From NCBI RefSeq assembly GCF_003287895.1, contig NZ_CP030280.1:1991501-2055500 (forward strand): DNA of 64,000 nt, given 5' to 3'. Under the pieces are notes generated by a model, which saw nothing but the letters and a program-made list of their open reading frames with translations, did not search any database and was not told the DNA's origin. Position numbers and translations under genes: made by a program. Of the stretch, positions 54,523 to 62,857 are shown piece by piece. Each line of letters begins with the position of its first letter. Positions within the stretch are counted from its first letter, which is position 1. Origin of the DNA: Blautia argi. Its GTDB lineage: Bacteria; Bacillota; Clostridia; Lachnospirales; Lachnospiraceae.

Positions 54523-54702
54523 TTCCTGTTTCCTGCCTCCCTTTTCCCTTTCGCTTCTATTCAATCCCTTCCCAAAAAGGCTCCTCCTCTGTAAAAATAC
54601 AGTTTTCTGTAAAAAAAGGCTGCTGCACCTCTGTGTCTGCCACAGCACCTGTACAGCAACCTTATTTTTATTATTATGCGCTCCCACGCCTGCCGTAAAT
54701 CT

Positions 54703-56352
54703 CTATTCCACAGATACTACATAGTAGTAAATCGGCTGTCCGCCGTTATGAATTTCAATATCAAAGTCAGGATACAGCTCGCTCAGACGTTCCTCCAGAT
54801 GCTCTGCGTCCTCTTCAGATACCTCCTGTCCATAATAAACACTGATAATTTCAGAGTCTTCATCAACCATTTCCTGCAGTGCAGCTACTGTGATATCCTC
54901 GATTCCCGGTCCCACAGCCAAAAGACCATGGTCGCCAATTCCCATAATATCTCCCTGACGGATATCTTTGTCATCAATTCTTGTATCACGAACCGCATAG
55001 GTAATCTGTCCTGTCTTCACATTCTGTACTGCTTCCAACATTTCCTCTGTGTTCTGTTCCACGGTTTTATCCGGCACATAGGAAATCAATGCAGTAATTC
55101 CCTGAGGAATGGTTTTTGTAGGAATGACAATAATATTCTTATCCTCTGTCAAATCTCTGGCCTGATTTGCTGCCAGAATAATATTCTTGTTGTTCGGGAA
55201 AATGAAAATATTCTTTGCACGAACCCGGTCAATGGCCTGCAGAACATCTTCTGTACTTGGGTTCATGGTCTGTCCGCCTTCAATCAGGTAATCTGCACCC
55301 AATTCTTTAAAGATTTCACCCATTCCTTCTCCCACGGATACGGAAATAAAGCCAACCTCTTTCTCCGGCTCCAGAGCTGCCTGCTGTGCCGCCATCTTTT
55401 CAGCTTCCTTGATTACTTTTTCATGATGCTCCAGACGCATATTATCAATTTTCATGTTGGATAACTGTCCATACGTCAACGCCCTCTGAATTGCCTTTCC
55501 AGGATCATTGGTATGTACATGGACCTTAACGATTTCATCGTCTGCCACAACCACCAGAGAATCCCCGATAGACATGAGATATTCCTTGAACGCATGCTCG
55601 TCCTTATCTGTAAACTGCTTTTCCAGCATAATAATAAACTCTGTACAGTATCCAAATTTAATATTGCTTTCTTCTGCAGATACCGGCTTTGTCATTGCTG
55701 CTGTTTTGGGCTTTTCAAAATTCAAATCAATTTCTTTGCCCATATAACCGTCAAAAGCACCTTTTAATACTTCCAGAAGACCCTGTCCACCGGAATCCAC
55801 CACACCTGCTTCCTTCAGTACCGGAAGCATATCCGGGGTTCTGGAAAGCACCAGCTCAGCCTCTGCAATCACATCTGTAAAAAAGGCCTCCAGGCTTTCA
55901 CTTTCTCCTGCAATTTCCAACGCTTTTTCTGCTGCGCCTCTGGCAACTGTCAGAATAGTTCCCTCTTTTGGCTTCATAACTGCCTTATATGCGGTTTCCA
56001 CACCTTTTTCAAAAGCTCTGGCAAAGGTAGCTGCATCTACTGTATCATGGTGTTCAATCACTTTTGTAAAGCCTCTTAAAAGCTGAGAAAGAATAACACC
56101 GGAGTTTCCTCTTGCCCCTCTTAAGGAACCGGAAGAAATCGCTTTTGCTAAAGCTTTCATACTGGAATCTGACAGTGCGCTTACTTCTGATGCTGCTGAC
56201 ATAATGGTCAGAGTCATATTAGTTCCTGTATCTCCGTCAGGAACCGGAAAAACGTTTAATTCATTAATCCACTCTTTTTTCGCCTCCAGATTTTTTGCCC
56301 CGGAAAGGAACATTCTGCCAAGCATCTTCGCATCAACGGTATTGGTATTCAA
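54703..56352 (-). CDS. DAK2-domain fatty acid kinase FakA-like protein (YloV)
   Basis: A 549-residue protein with an N-terminal DAK2 kinase domain (NVFPVPDGDTGTNMTLT, SLRGARGNSGVILSQLLRG, DSGGQGL) and a C-terminal DegV-like/FakA regulatory region. FakA phosphorylates fatty acids held by a FakB protein so that host fatty acids can enter phospholipids; no fakB is seen nearby. It follows the Asp23-type gene by 17 bases, the usual Firmicutes order. Confidence 0.92.
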   Translation of the reverse strand: MNTNTVDAKMLGRMFLSGAKNLEAKKEWINELNVFPVPDGDTGTNMTLTIMSAASEVSALSDSSMKALAKAISSGSLRGARGNSGVILSQLLRGFTKVIEHHDTVDAATFARAFEKGVETAYKAVMKPKEGTILTVARGAAEKALEIAGESESLEAFFTDVIAEAELVLSRTPDMLPVLKEAGVVDSGGQGLLEVLKGAFDGYMGKEIDLNFEKPKTAAMTKPVSAEESNIKFGYCTEFIIMLEKQFTDKDEHAFKEYLMSIGDSLVVVADDEIVKVHVHTNDPGKAIQRALTYGQLSNMKIDNMRLEHHEKVIKEAEKMAAQQAALEPEKEVGFISVSVGEGMGEIFKELGADYLIEGGQTMNPSTEDVLQAIDRVRAKNIFIFPNNKNIILAANQARDLTEDKNIIVIPTKTIPQGITALISYVPDKTVEQNTEEMLEAVQNVKTGQITYAVRDTRIDDKDIRQGDIMGIGDHGLLAVGPGIEDITVAALQEMVDEDSEIISVYYGQEVSEEDAEHLEERLSELYPDFDIEIHNGGQPIYYYVVSVE

Positions 56353-56369
56353 AACAAGTTTCCTCCTTA

Positions 56370-56726
56370 TTAATCAATTACTCTTACGCCTTCTACAAGG
56401 ATATTGATCTTCTCTATAGTCAGGCCTGTAAATTCTTCTACTTTGTACTTCACGTTACTGATTAAATTGTCAGAAACTGCTGAAATACTGACCCCATAAG
56501 CAACAATCACATGAAAGTCCAGGGTAATGCGGTTGTCCGCAATGGTTACATTAATTCCATGTCTTAAGCTGTCCCTCTTTAATAATTTTACAAGTCCATC
56601 CTTCATGCTTACGGCAGCCATACCTACAATTCCAAAACATTCCACTGCTACGCTGCCCGCATAAGTGGCAATCACATCTGTATCAATCGTAATTTTTCCT
56701 AATCCTGTATCAACAAATCCATTCAT
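56370..56726 (-). CDS. Asp23/Gls24 family envelope stress protein (YloU)
   Basis: A 118-residue Asp23/Gls24 protein. GKITIDTDVIATYAGSVAVECFGIVGMA and the DFHVIVAYGVSISAVSDNL block are typical, and GLTIEKINILVEGVRV closes it. It likely supports membrane or envelope homeostasis and is always paired with the DAK2 kinase gene. The ATG at 56726 has GGAGGTAT upstream; the frame from 56834 lies in untranslated AT-rich leader. Confidence 0.92.
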   Translation of the reverse strand: MNGFVDTGLGKITIDTDVIATYAGSVAVECFGIVGMAAVSMKDGLVKLLKRDSLRHGINVTIADNRITLDFHVIVAYGVSISAVSDNLISNVKYKVEEFTGLTIEKINILVEGVRVID

Positions 56727-56815
56727 GCACGGATACCTCCATACTTTTTTATATATGTATTCTATCATATCTTTCCCAAAAACGAAATAATAATTTAAAT
56801 TTTTTATAATTTCAC

Positions 56816-56844
56816 TTGCAAAACTGCCTTTCATCTGCTAAAAT
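56816..56844 (+). promoter_or_regulatory. Promoter of rpmB
   Basis: TTGCAA and TAAAAT with a 17-base spacer on the plus strand, 57 bases before the rpmB start. Confidence 0.75.
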
Positions 56845-56900
56845 AGTCAGTGTTGTGAGTTTGTTACACGGACTTATTATATATTTAAGGAGGTGCTACC

Positions 56901-57089
56901 ATGGCAAAGTGCGCAATTTGTGAAAAAGGTGCTCATTTTGGAATCAGCGTGAGCCATTCTCATAGAAGATCCAACAAAATGTGGAAATCCAACATCAAAT
57001 CTGTAAGAGTAAAAACAGACAATGGAAATGCAAAGAAAATGTACGTTTGTACTTCCTGTTTAAGAAGTGGTAAAGTAGAAAGAGCTTAA
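56901..57089 (+). CDS. rpmB: 50S ribosomal protein L28
   Basis: L28 of 62 residues, with the CAICEKG and CTSCLRSGK Cys pairs of the zinc-ribbon (C+) form of the protein. SHSHRRSNKMWKSNIKSVRV is standard. AAGGAGGTG precedes the ATG. It is divergent from the asp23-fakA-recG operon, as in Bacillus. Confidence 0.96.
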   Translation: MAKCAICEKGAHFGISVSHSHRRSNKMWKSNIKSVRVKTDNGNAKKMYVCTSCLRSGKVERA

Positions 57090-57106
57090 TACTGATTGAC
57101 ACGTTG

Positions 57107-57138
57107 ACAGACCTTGTCGAAAGACAGGGTCTGTTTTA
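57107..57138 (+). terminator. Terminator after rpmB
   Basis: ACAGACCTTGTC and GACAGGGTCTGT form a 12-bp stem with a GAAA loop and a T-rich tail. Confidence 0.85.
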
Positions 57139-57176
57139 TTATGCTTATAAAGAATAATAAAACAGACAGAAACCAT

Positions 57177-57220
57177 CAGGGGTGCGGCACAAAATCCCCG
57201 GATTATGCGCCACACCCCTG
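57177..57220 (-). terminator. Terminator of the 47-residue membrane protein gene
   Basis: CAGGGGTGTGGCGCA pairs with TGCCGCACCCCTG around a short loop on the minus strand, just after the stop. Confidence 0.65.
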
Positions 57221-57256
57221 TCTATTTCAATTCATTTGCTGAAACACGGATTTACT

Positions 57257-57400
57257 TTACCGGCAGGCGCAGAACAGATTATATCCTACCAACAGACATA
57301 ACGCTGCCACAACTACCATAAACAGTGTCTTAGGAAAAATCAAAGCAATAAACAGTCCCATTCCAAATGCAAACAGGAATAACCCGCATACCCGGTTCAT
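57257..57400 (-). CDS. Small two-helix membrane protein (47 residues)
   Basis: This short frame starts at the ATG at 57400 with GGAGAACA upstream and encodes MNRVCGLFLFAFGMGL, a first membrane span, a short loop with FPKTLF, and a second span ending GYNLFCACR. The two helices and the Cys-rich C-terminus, the ribosome binding site and a terminator right after the stop indicate a real gene, missed by length cut-offs. It lies 65 bases after gerW on the same strand. I recall similar small proteins in Lachnospiraceae; function unknown. Confidence 0.65.
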   Translation of the reverse strand: MNRVCGLFLFAFGMGLFIALIFPKTLFMVVVAALCLLVGYNLFCACR

Positions 57401-57464
57401 ACTCTGTTCTCCTTTGCCTTCTCCCTATCAGTATATGCAAAACTGCTCCTTTTCTATTCTTTTT

Positions 57465-57866
57465 CTACTCTGCTTCCTGTACTTCCGGCTCTGTTTTCTC
57501 CTCTGTATGGATTACAACCTCTGCCTCTTTCTTTCCCTCTGTAAACTTATTCAGGAAATCCGGCACCATATCCAGGATTTTGGTAAGTCCGTCCTGATTT
57601 TTAATGTTTACCAGCTTTGTCACTCCATTGGAAATCACCAGTACTGCGCTTGGAGAAATCTTTCCTCCCATACCGCCGCCGCCATTGTTTTTCTTTTCTT
57701 CTGAAAAAGCGCCTGCTCCCACGCCAAAAGAAACATCTACCAGAGGCAGAATAATGGTATCTCCCACGGTAATTGCCTCTCCCACTACAGTTTTTGTAGT
57801 AATAAAGCTGTCCATCCCTTTAAACAGTGATTCTACTGTAGACTGAAAATTATTTTCTGCAGCCAT
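57465..57866 (-). CDS. gerW: Sporulation protein YtfJ (GerW family)
   Basis: A 133-residue GerW/YtfJ protein: LFKGMDSFITTKTVVGEAI, DTIILPLVDVSFGVGAGAF, the Gly-rich NGGGGMGGKISPSAVLVI and an acidic tail. It is made in the forespore and needed for germinant-triggered germination in Bacillus. It follows the DUF2953 gene by 13 bases, the pairing also seen in Bacillus (ytfI-ytfJ). Confidence 0.93.
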   Translation of the reverse strand: MAAENNFQSTVESLFKGMDSFITTKTVVGEAITVGDTIILPLVDVSFGVGAGAFSEEKKNNGGGGMGGKISPSAVLVISNGVTKLVNIKNQDGLTKILDMVPDFLNKFTEGKKEAEVVIHTEEKTEPEVQEAE

Positions 57867-57879
57867 ATCTGCTTCCTCC

Positions 57880-58845
57880 TTAAATATATGTTTTTATCCT
57901 TTTCACTAAATATCGAATATCCCGGTTTCTGAACAAGTTCCATACCAGAAGCACAAAATGAATCCCGTAAATTCGTCCTCTTACCAGAAGTTCTCCCTGG
58001 AAAATTCTCTGATCAAAATAAGGCTCTATGGTAAAGTGTTTCCCATATAAGGGATAAAATATGCCTAGACCGCCCAAAAGCTCTCCGGTAAGACAGGGGT
58101 CTTCAAAGCCAAACTTCACATATCCCTCTACTTTTTTTGGCCGTATACGGCGAAAAAGCTTTTTCAGTTCTGCCAAAAACAGAATCCGGCTTCTTTGAAA
58201 TGGTTCTGAACCCCACAATTCTTTTACAGATTTTATTTTAGCACAGATTTTCTTCCATGTTAATCGGAAATTTCCCAGAGCCTTAAAAACCCTTCCCGGA
58301 ATCTGACACAGCTTTTTCAAAAAAGCGACCGCTGTCTTCGGTAAACCCATAAGCCTTTTGAAAACAGAGGCTTTCCTTTCCCTAACAGAATCCTGAGGTT
58401 TAGAATTTTCTTCTTTCTCAGGCTCTTCTTCATGGTCTGAAGGTACTGCAATTTCCTTTTCCTTTGGCAAACGCTGCCGTTCTTCTTTTTCTGATACAAC
58501 GTCGGATAACTCCTCCTGCGTTTTTTTTGAAAGCTGCTGCTTCTTTCGGTTTTCTCTCTTTTTCAGAAAGCCCTGCAGCTTTTCCAGAGGAATCCCGAAA
58601 ATTCTTACAGAAAATCCCTGTTTTTTCTCCCTTCCTTCAGAAAAGCCTTTTACAGATATGAGATGAAAAAGCCAATATACCATCACAGTTCCCTGACAGC
58701 CCTCCTGACTCTTTGTCCCCTGCAGTCTGTATCCCACAGGACAAAGGAGCATTGATAGAAGAACCAACAGCAGCAAACCGAAAATAACCAGCAGCAGGAT
58801 TCCCAGAAGCTTTAATATTATCAATAAGATATGTAGCACTATCAT
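57880..58845 (-). CDS. DUF2953 domain-containing membrane protein (YtfI-like)
   Basis: A 321-residue protein with an N-terminal membrane segment (LLVIFGLLLLVLLSMLLCPVGY), a long Lys/Glu-rich middle (about 110-175) and a C-terminal DUF2953 core (KVEGYVKFGFEDPCLTGELLG, then FYPLYGKHFTIEPYFDQRIFQGELLVRGRI). It is the conserved upstream partner of gerW/ytfJ and is likely a spore-membrane protein, but its function is unknown. Confidence 0.88.
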   Translation of the reverse strand: MIVLHILLIILKLLGILLLVIFGLLLLVLLSMLLCPVGYRLQGTKSQEGCQGTVMVYWLFHLISVKGFSEGREKKQGFSVRIFGIPLEKLQGFLKKRENRKKQQLSKKTQEELSDVVSEKEERQRLPKEKEIAVPSDHEEEPEKEENSKPQDSVRERKASVFKRLMGLPKTAVAFLKKLCQIPGRVFKALGNFRLTWKKICAKIKSVKELWGSEPFQRSRILFLAELKKLFRRIRPKKVEGYVKFGFEDPCLTGELLGGLGIFYPLYGKHFTIEPYFDQRIFQGELLVRGRIYGIHFVLLVWNLFRNRDIRYLVKRIKTYI

Positions 58846-58849
58846 AATG

Positions 58850-59185
58850 TCACCTGCCGCTCTCCTCTCTTATCTGCTGCTCCAGCCACTGCCGCACCTG
58901 GGCAGTGCCTGTCTGTGCATATGCTTCCTCCACCAGCCTTTTTGTCATCTCCAAAGCCTCCATATAGCCGCAAGAGAGTCCTATAATGATGGGACAGCTC
59001 TTCCTTCTGGCTTTTTGTTTCAACTCGTTGGCTGAAAAAATATCCAACTGATTCTCAGGATTTGATGCCAGTGTAATGAGATAAGTATCAAGAACACCTG
59101 CACCCCTATTGATTTTCCGAATCAACTGCTTTTTCTTTCTCTTTGCATTATCGCCAACATACAGCTTCTTATACCAGTTTAACAT
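58850..59185 (-). CDS. Conserved hypothetical protein
   Basis: A 111-residue soluble protein (WYKKLYVGDNAKRKKKQLIRK, a CPIIIGLSCGYMEALEMTKRLV block and a C-terminal helix). It is small and compact with no known enzyme motif. It directly precedes DUF2953 and gerW, and the same trio occurs in other Lachnospiraceae as far as I recall, so a sporulation link is possible. Confidence 0.72.
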   Translation of the reverse strand: MLNWYKKLYVGDNAKRKKKQLIRKINRGAGVLDTYLITLASNPENQLDIFSANELKQKARRKSCPIIIGLSCGYMEALEMTKRLVEEAYAQTGTAQVRQWLEQQIREESGR

Positions 59186-59206
59186 AAATCCTCTTACCCT
59201 GAATCC

Positions 59207-60702
59207 TTATTCTTTCTTTTTTTCCTTTTCCAGCCGTTCTTCCAAAGTTCTAACCACAGTTTCCAGAACCTTGACCCTGGCATAATATTTGTCATTTCCC
59301 TCTACAATAATCCAGGGTGCCATGGAAGTAGAAGTGCGGATAATCATTTCATTGACCGCTTCTTCATAAAATTCCCATTTTTCCCGGTTTCTCCAGTCCT
59401 CTTCTGTAATTTTCCACTGCTTTGCCGGATTTTCCATTCTGTCCTGAAACCGCCTTTTCTGTTCGTCCTTATCAATCTGCAGCCAGAATTTCAACACAAT
59501 GGCTCCGGCATGAACCAGGGAGGCTTCCATTTCATTGATTTCCCTGTAAGCTCTCTGCCATTCCTCTTTTGTACAAAAATCTTCAATACGCTCCACCATA
59601 ACTCTTCCATACCAGGTTCTGTCAAAAATTGCAATATGCCCTGTTTTTGGCATGTTTCTCCAGAATCTCCAGAGATAATGATGGATTTTTTCTGCTGCGT
59701 CCGGGGCTGCCGTTGGGTTTACCACATAGCCTCTTGGATCCATGGGCTCTGTCAGACGCTTAATTGCGCCGCCCTTTCCCGCTGCGTCCCAGCCTTCAAA
59801 GCCCAATACCACAGGAATTCTTCTCCGGTAAATCTCACTATGCAAAAGCTCCATGCGTTTCTGAAGCTTTTTCAGTTTTTCTTTATACTCTTTCTGTGTA
59901 TAGGAAAGAGATAAATCTACCTTGTTTAAAACAGAAGATACCAGCAGCTTTTCTGATGTTTCTTTCCTGACTGCTTTTTGCACAGCTCCTTTTTCTTTTT
60001 TTGCAATAGCCTCCTTCAGACGACGAATCACTTCTGTATAAATTTTAACTGTAGCAAATCTTCTGTCTTCCGCCTCTACAATCACCCAGGGCGCATAGGC
60101 GGTTTCTGTTTTTTCCAGCATTTCCTCATTCATGGCCTTGTATTTTTCATAGGATTTGTTGCGCTTCTCATCTGCTTTGGTGACCTTCCAGGCAGTTTCC
60201 CTGGAAGAACGCATTTTGTCAAACCGCCTTCTCTGTTCCTCTCTGCTGATGTAAAGAAAAAATTTCATCAACACATTGCCGTCATCAGTAAGGGTTCTCT
60301 CAAAGTCCCGGATTTCCTGACAATCCTCCGAAAACTCCTTACCGGACACCTTTTTTTCAAATCGCTCCACAGAAAGTCTGCGGTACCAGCTTGTATCAAA
60401 AATAGCAATCCGTCCTCTTTCCGGAGTTTTTATCCAGAATCGGCGCAGGAAGGGATACCTTTTTTCCTCCTCACTCTCCTCCTTTATGGCAAACACCTGA
60501 AAGCCTCTTGGATCAAGAGGGTGAATCAGACGGTTTATGTACCCCTTTTCCGGAAGCGTCCAGCCTCAAAAACAAGTATGACCGGAATGTTCAGATTCCT
60601 GCAGCTTCTCTGCAAAGCAGCAAGTGTATCCTCCAATTCCTCTATCTTTTCCCGGTAGGCTTCCTTTGACAGTTTCTTCGTAAGATCCATCTGTTCCAAC
60701 AT
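59207..60702 (-). CDS. pap: Polyphosphate:AMP phosphotransferase (two PPK2 domains), with apparent frameshifts
   Basis: The protein phosphorylates AMP or ADP with polyphosphate. Two PPK2 domains are visible. The second is intact, with FEGWDAAGKGGAIKRL, MDPRGYVV, FDRTWYGRVMVE and a C-terminal IDKDEQKRRFQ. The first begins at the ATG at 60702 (AGGAGG upstream) but its frame is broken around 60541-60565: LVFEA is in one frame, DASGKG (its Walker A) in a second and YINRLIHPLDPRGF in the third. At least two indels, all in short G-runs, are needed to restore it, giving about 498 residues. Such clustered errors look like sequencing noise, but real decay of the first domain cannot be ruled out. Confidence 0.85.
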
Positions 60703-60728
60703 CATGCTTCCTCCTTCCCATACAGATA

Positions 60729-60788
60729 TCAAAAGGGCTGCCCCGCGAACCGCGCACTCTTCCTTGTGCAGTCCATGGGCAGCCCCGT
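60729..60788 (-). terminator. Terminator upstream of pap
   Basis: GGGGCTGCCC and GGGCAGCCC pair around a long loop with a TTTT tail on the minus strand, after the Nudix gene. Confidence 0.7.
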
Positions 60789-60817
60789 ACCTGTTACAGC
60801 GTCCTCAATGAACCGGA

Positions 60818-61270
60818 TCAAAAATACTTCCGGTTTCCCCACAGATTTGCTTTTTTCAAATCCAGGTATTCATTGTAAGCTTTTTCCAAAATCTGCTTTT
60901 CATTCGAAAAGCGTAAAAGGTGGTAAGCCTCGTGAAATTTGTAGAAACCGGAATCCACAAAGTATTCTTCTTTCTGGGGTCTGCTAAAATAACTTCCCGC
61001 AGACATGAGATACCAATATACCTCTTTTTCTACAGTATCCTCCGGTATACAAAAACTATACTGGCTTTTTCCCACATATTTCATAATGGTTGCTGTCACT
61101 CCGGCTTCTTCCTTTACCTCTCGCAGCGCTGTGTCCTTATAGTCCTCGCCTTCCTCTACCGTTCCCTTTGGCAGCACCCAGCCTTCATATTTATGCTTGT
61201 AGGACTTATACAAGGTCAGTATTTTTCCCCGATATATTACCACTCCGCCACAGCTTGTTGCTTCAATCAT
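60818..61270 (-). CDS. Nudix hydrolase
   Basis: A 150-residue Nudix hydrolase with the full box G-x5-E-x7-REUxEE (GTVEEGEDYKDTALREVKEEAG). The ATSCGGVVIYRGK start and the PQKEEYFVDSGFYKF block resemble diadenosine tetraphosphate-type hydrolases. Substrate unknown. The ATG at 61270 has AGGAGGAT upstream; the gene stands alone between the penicillin-binding protein and pap. Confidence 0.88.
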   Translation of the reverse strand: MIEATSCGGVVIYRGKILTLYKSYKHKYEGWVLPKGTVEEGEDYKDTALREVKEEAGVTATIMKYVGKSQYSFCIPEDTVEKEVYWYLMSAGSYFSRPQKEEYFVDSGFYKFHEAYHLLRFSNEKQILEKAYNEYLDLKKANLWGNRKYF

Positions 61271-61366
61271 TTTGCAAATCCTCCTGCTTAAAGCACCCTT
61301 TGGTGCCTGCGTTGTGTTTCTTTATTGGTAGTATACCTCTTTTTTCAGACAAGTGCAACAACCAGC

Positions 61367-62857
61367 TTAACCATAATAAAAAGCATTGAAAATTTCATGA
61401 GCCACCGGTACAGCCACCGTGCTTCCGGTTCCTGCACCCTCTGCAATCACAGCTATCGCCAAATCCGGATTCTCCACATTGGAAAAACCGATAAACCAGG
61501 AATGCGTCTTAATACTTCCGTCCGAGCCGTAATATTCTGCTGAACCTGTCTTTCCTGCTGCAGAATAACTTTCTCCGGAAAGCTGTGTACCGGTCCCTCT
61601 GTTTACCACCTCTGCCATAAGTGTTTTCAAGGTATTGGCTTCACTCTCTGTCATCAGTTCCTTATACACAGACGGCTTTGTACTTTTTACCGTTGTACCG
61701 TTTACTGTTTCTACGCGCTCAATGTAGTAAGGCTGCATCAGCTTCCCGTTATTAGCAATAGCGCTGGTAATCAAAGCCATATGCATAGGGGATACCAGAG
61801 TATTCCCCTGTCCAATGGAAGTCTGCATTAACAGCGGGTTGCCCGGTGTGCTTCCAAGTTCAAATTTACTCTTGGCATATTCAATGGGAATAGGCAGTTT
61901 TTTGTTAAACAGCAAGTCCTCTGCGGTTTTCTGCAGATTGCTGCCGCCCAGGTCAAGTCCCATCTGGGTAAAGGCTGTGTTACAGGACTCTGCAAAAGCA
62001 GTAGTAAAGTCCTCTGTTCCGTGTACTTCTCCGCCAAAACAGGGAATGGTATGCCCATCTACGGTAATGCTGCCACTACAGTTATAGGAAAAGTTATCAA
62101 TCGTTCCGTTTTGCCTCAGATAAGCAAGGGCGTCTACAACTTTAAAAACGGATCCCGGAGGATACGCCCCCTGGGTTGCCCTGTTTAGAAGGCTGCTGTT
62201 ACTGGAATCACTGACCAGATACTCCCAGTCCGCACTTAGCGTATTGGGATTAAAATCCGGCTTGCTGACAGATGCCAGCACAGCCCCTGTCTTGGGATTT
62301 AGTACAACCACAGCTCCATTATAGCCCCCCAGTGCATTGTAAGCAACCTCCTGCAGCCTGGTGTTTAAAGTGGTAATCACATTATCACCCGGATTTTTCT
62401 TTTCCAGAATTTCATTTTGTACCTGGTCAATATAATTGTTGTGCGAAGTCATAAGAGAAAAATTGGCAAGAGCCTCAATCCCGTTTTTTCCATGGCTGTC
62501 ATAGCCTACCACATGAGCAAACATATTTCCATATGGATATACACGAGTTTCATTTCCAGCCTCATCAGTTTCGGTATTTGCCAGCACCAGTCCGTCTGCA
62601 GAATAGATGCCGCCTCTTAAAATCCGATCCTCCATCTGATTCTGGCGGGTATTGTAAGGGCTGCTGTTTACCTCTTCCCGTTTTGCCACATTAAAATATA
62701 CCATATAGCCTATCAGGGAAATAAAAATCACTACAAAGAAATAGCTGATAATGGTATATTCCCTGTTTCTGGCACGTTTTGCCTTTCTTTTCCTTTTCTG
62801 TGTTCTCTGTTCTTCTTTCTGACGCTGTTTTGTACTTTTTCTATCTTTGTCTTTCAA
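61367..62857 (-). CDS. Penicillin-binding protein (transpeptidase)
   Basis: A 496-residue class B PBP with a short basic N-terminus (QRQKEEQRTQKRKRKAKR) and one membrane span. The transpeptidase motifs are YPPGSVFKVV (SxxK, about 246-249), SCN in AESCNTAF and KTG in AGKTGSAEY. It lacks a large N-terminal pedestal beyond the dimerisation region, which fits PbpA/SpoVD-like partners of FtsW or RodA. It likely starts at the TTG at 62857 and overlaps the ftsW-like gene by 17 bases, an arrangement typical of such pairs. Confidence 0.92.
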   Translation of the reverse strand: MKDKDRKSTKQRQKEEQRTQKRKRKAKRARNREYTIISYFFVVIFISLIGYMVYFNVAKREEVNSSPYNTRQNQMEDRILRGGIYSADGLVLANTETDEAGNETRVYPYGNMFAHVVGYDSHGKNGIEALANFSLMTSHNNYIDQVQNEILEKKNPGDNVITTLNTRLQEVAYNALGGYNGAVVVLNPKTGAVLASVSKPDFNPNTLSADWEYLVSDSSNSSLLNRATQGAYPPGSVFKVVDALAYLRQNGTIDNFSYNCSGSITVDGHTIPCFGGEVHGTEDFTTAFAESCNTAFTQMGLDLGGSNLQKTAEDLLFNKKLPIPIEYAKSKFELGSTPGNPLLMQTSIGQGNTLVSPMHMALITSAIANNGKLMQPYYIERVETVNGTTVKSTKPSVYKELMTESEANTLKTLMAEVVNRGTGTQLSGESYSAAGKTGSAEYYGSDGSIKTHSWFIGFSNVENPDLAIAVIAEGAGTGSTVAVPVAHEIFNAFYYG

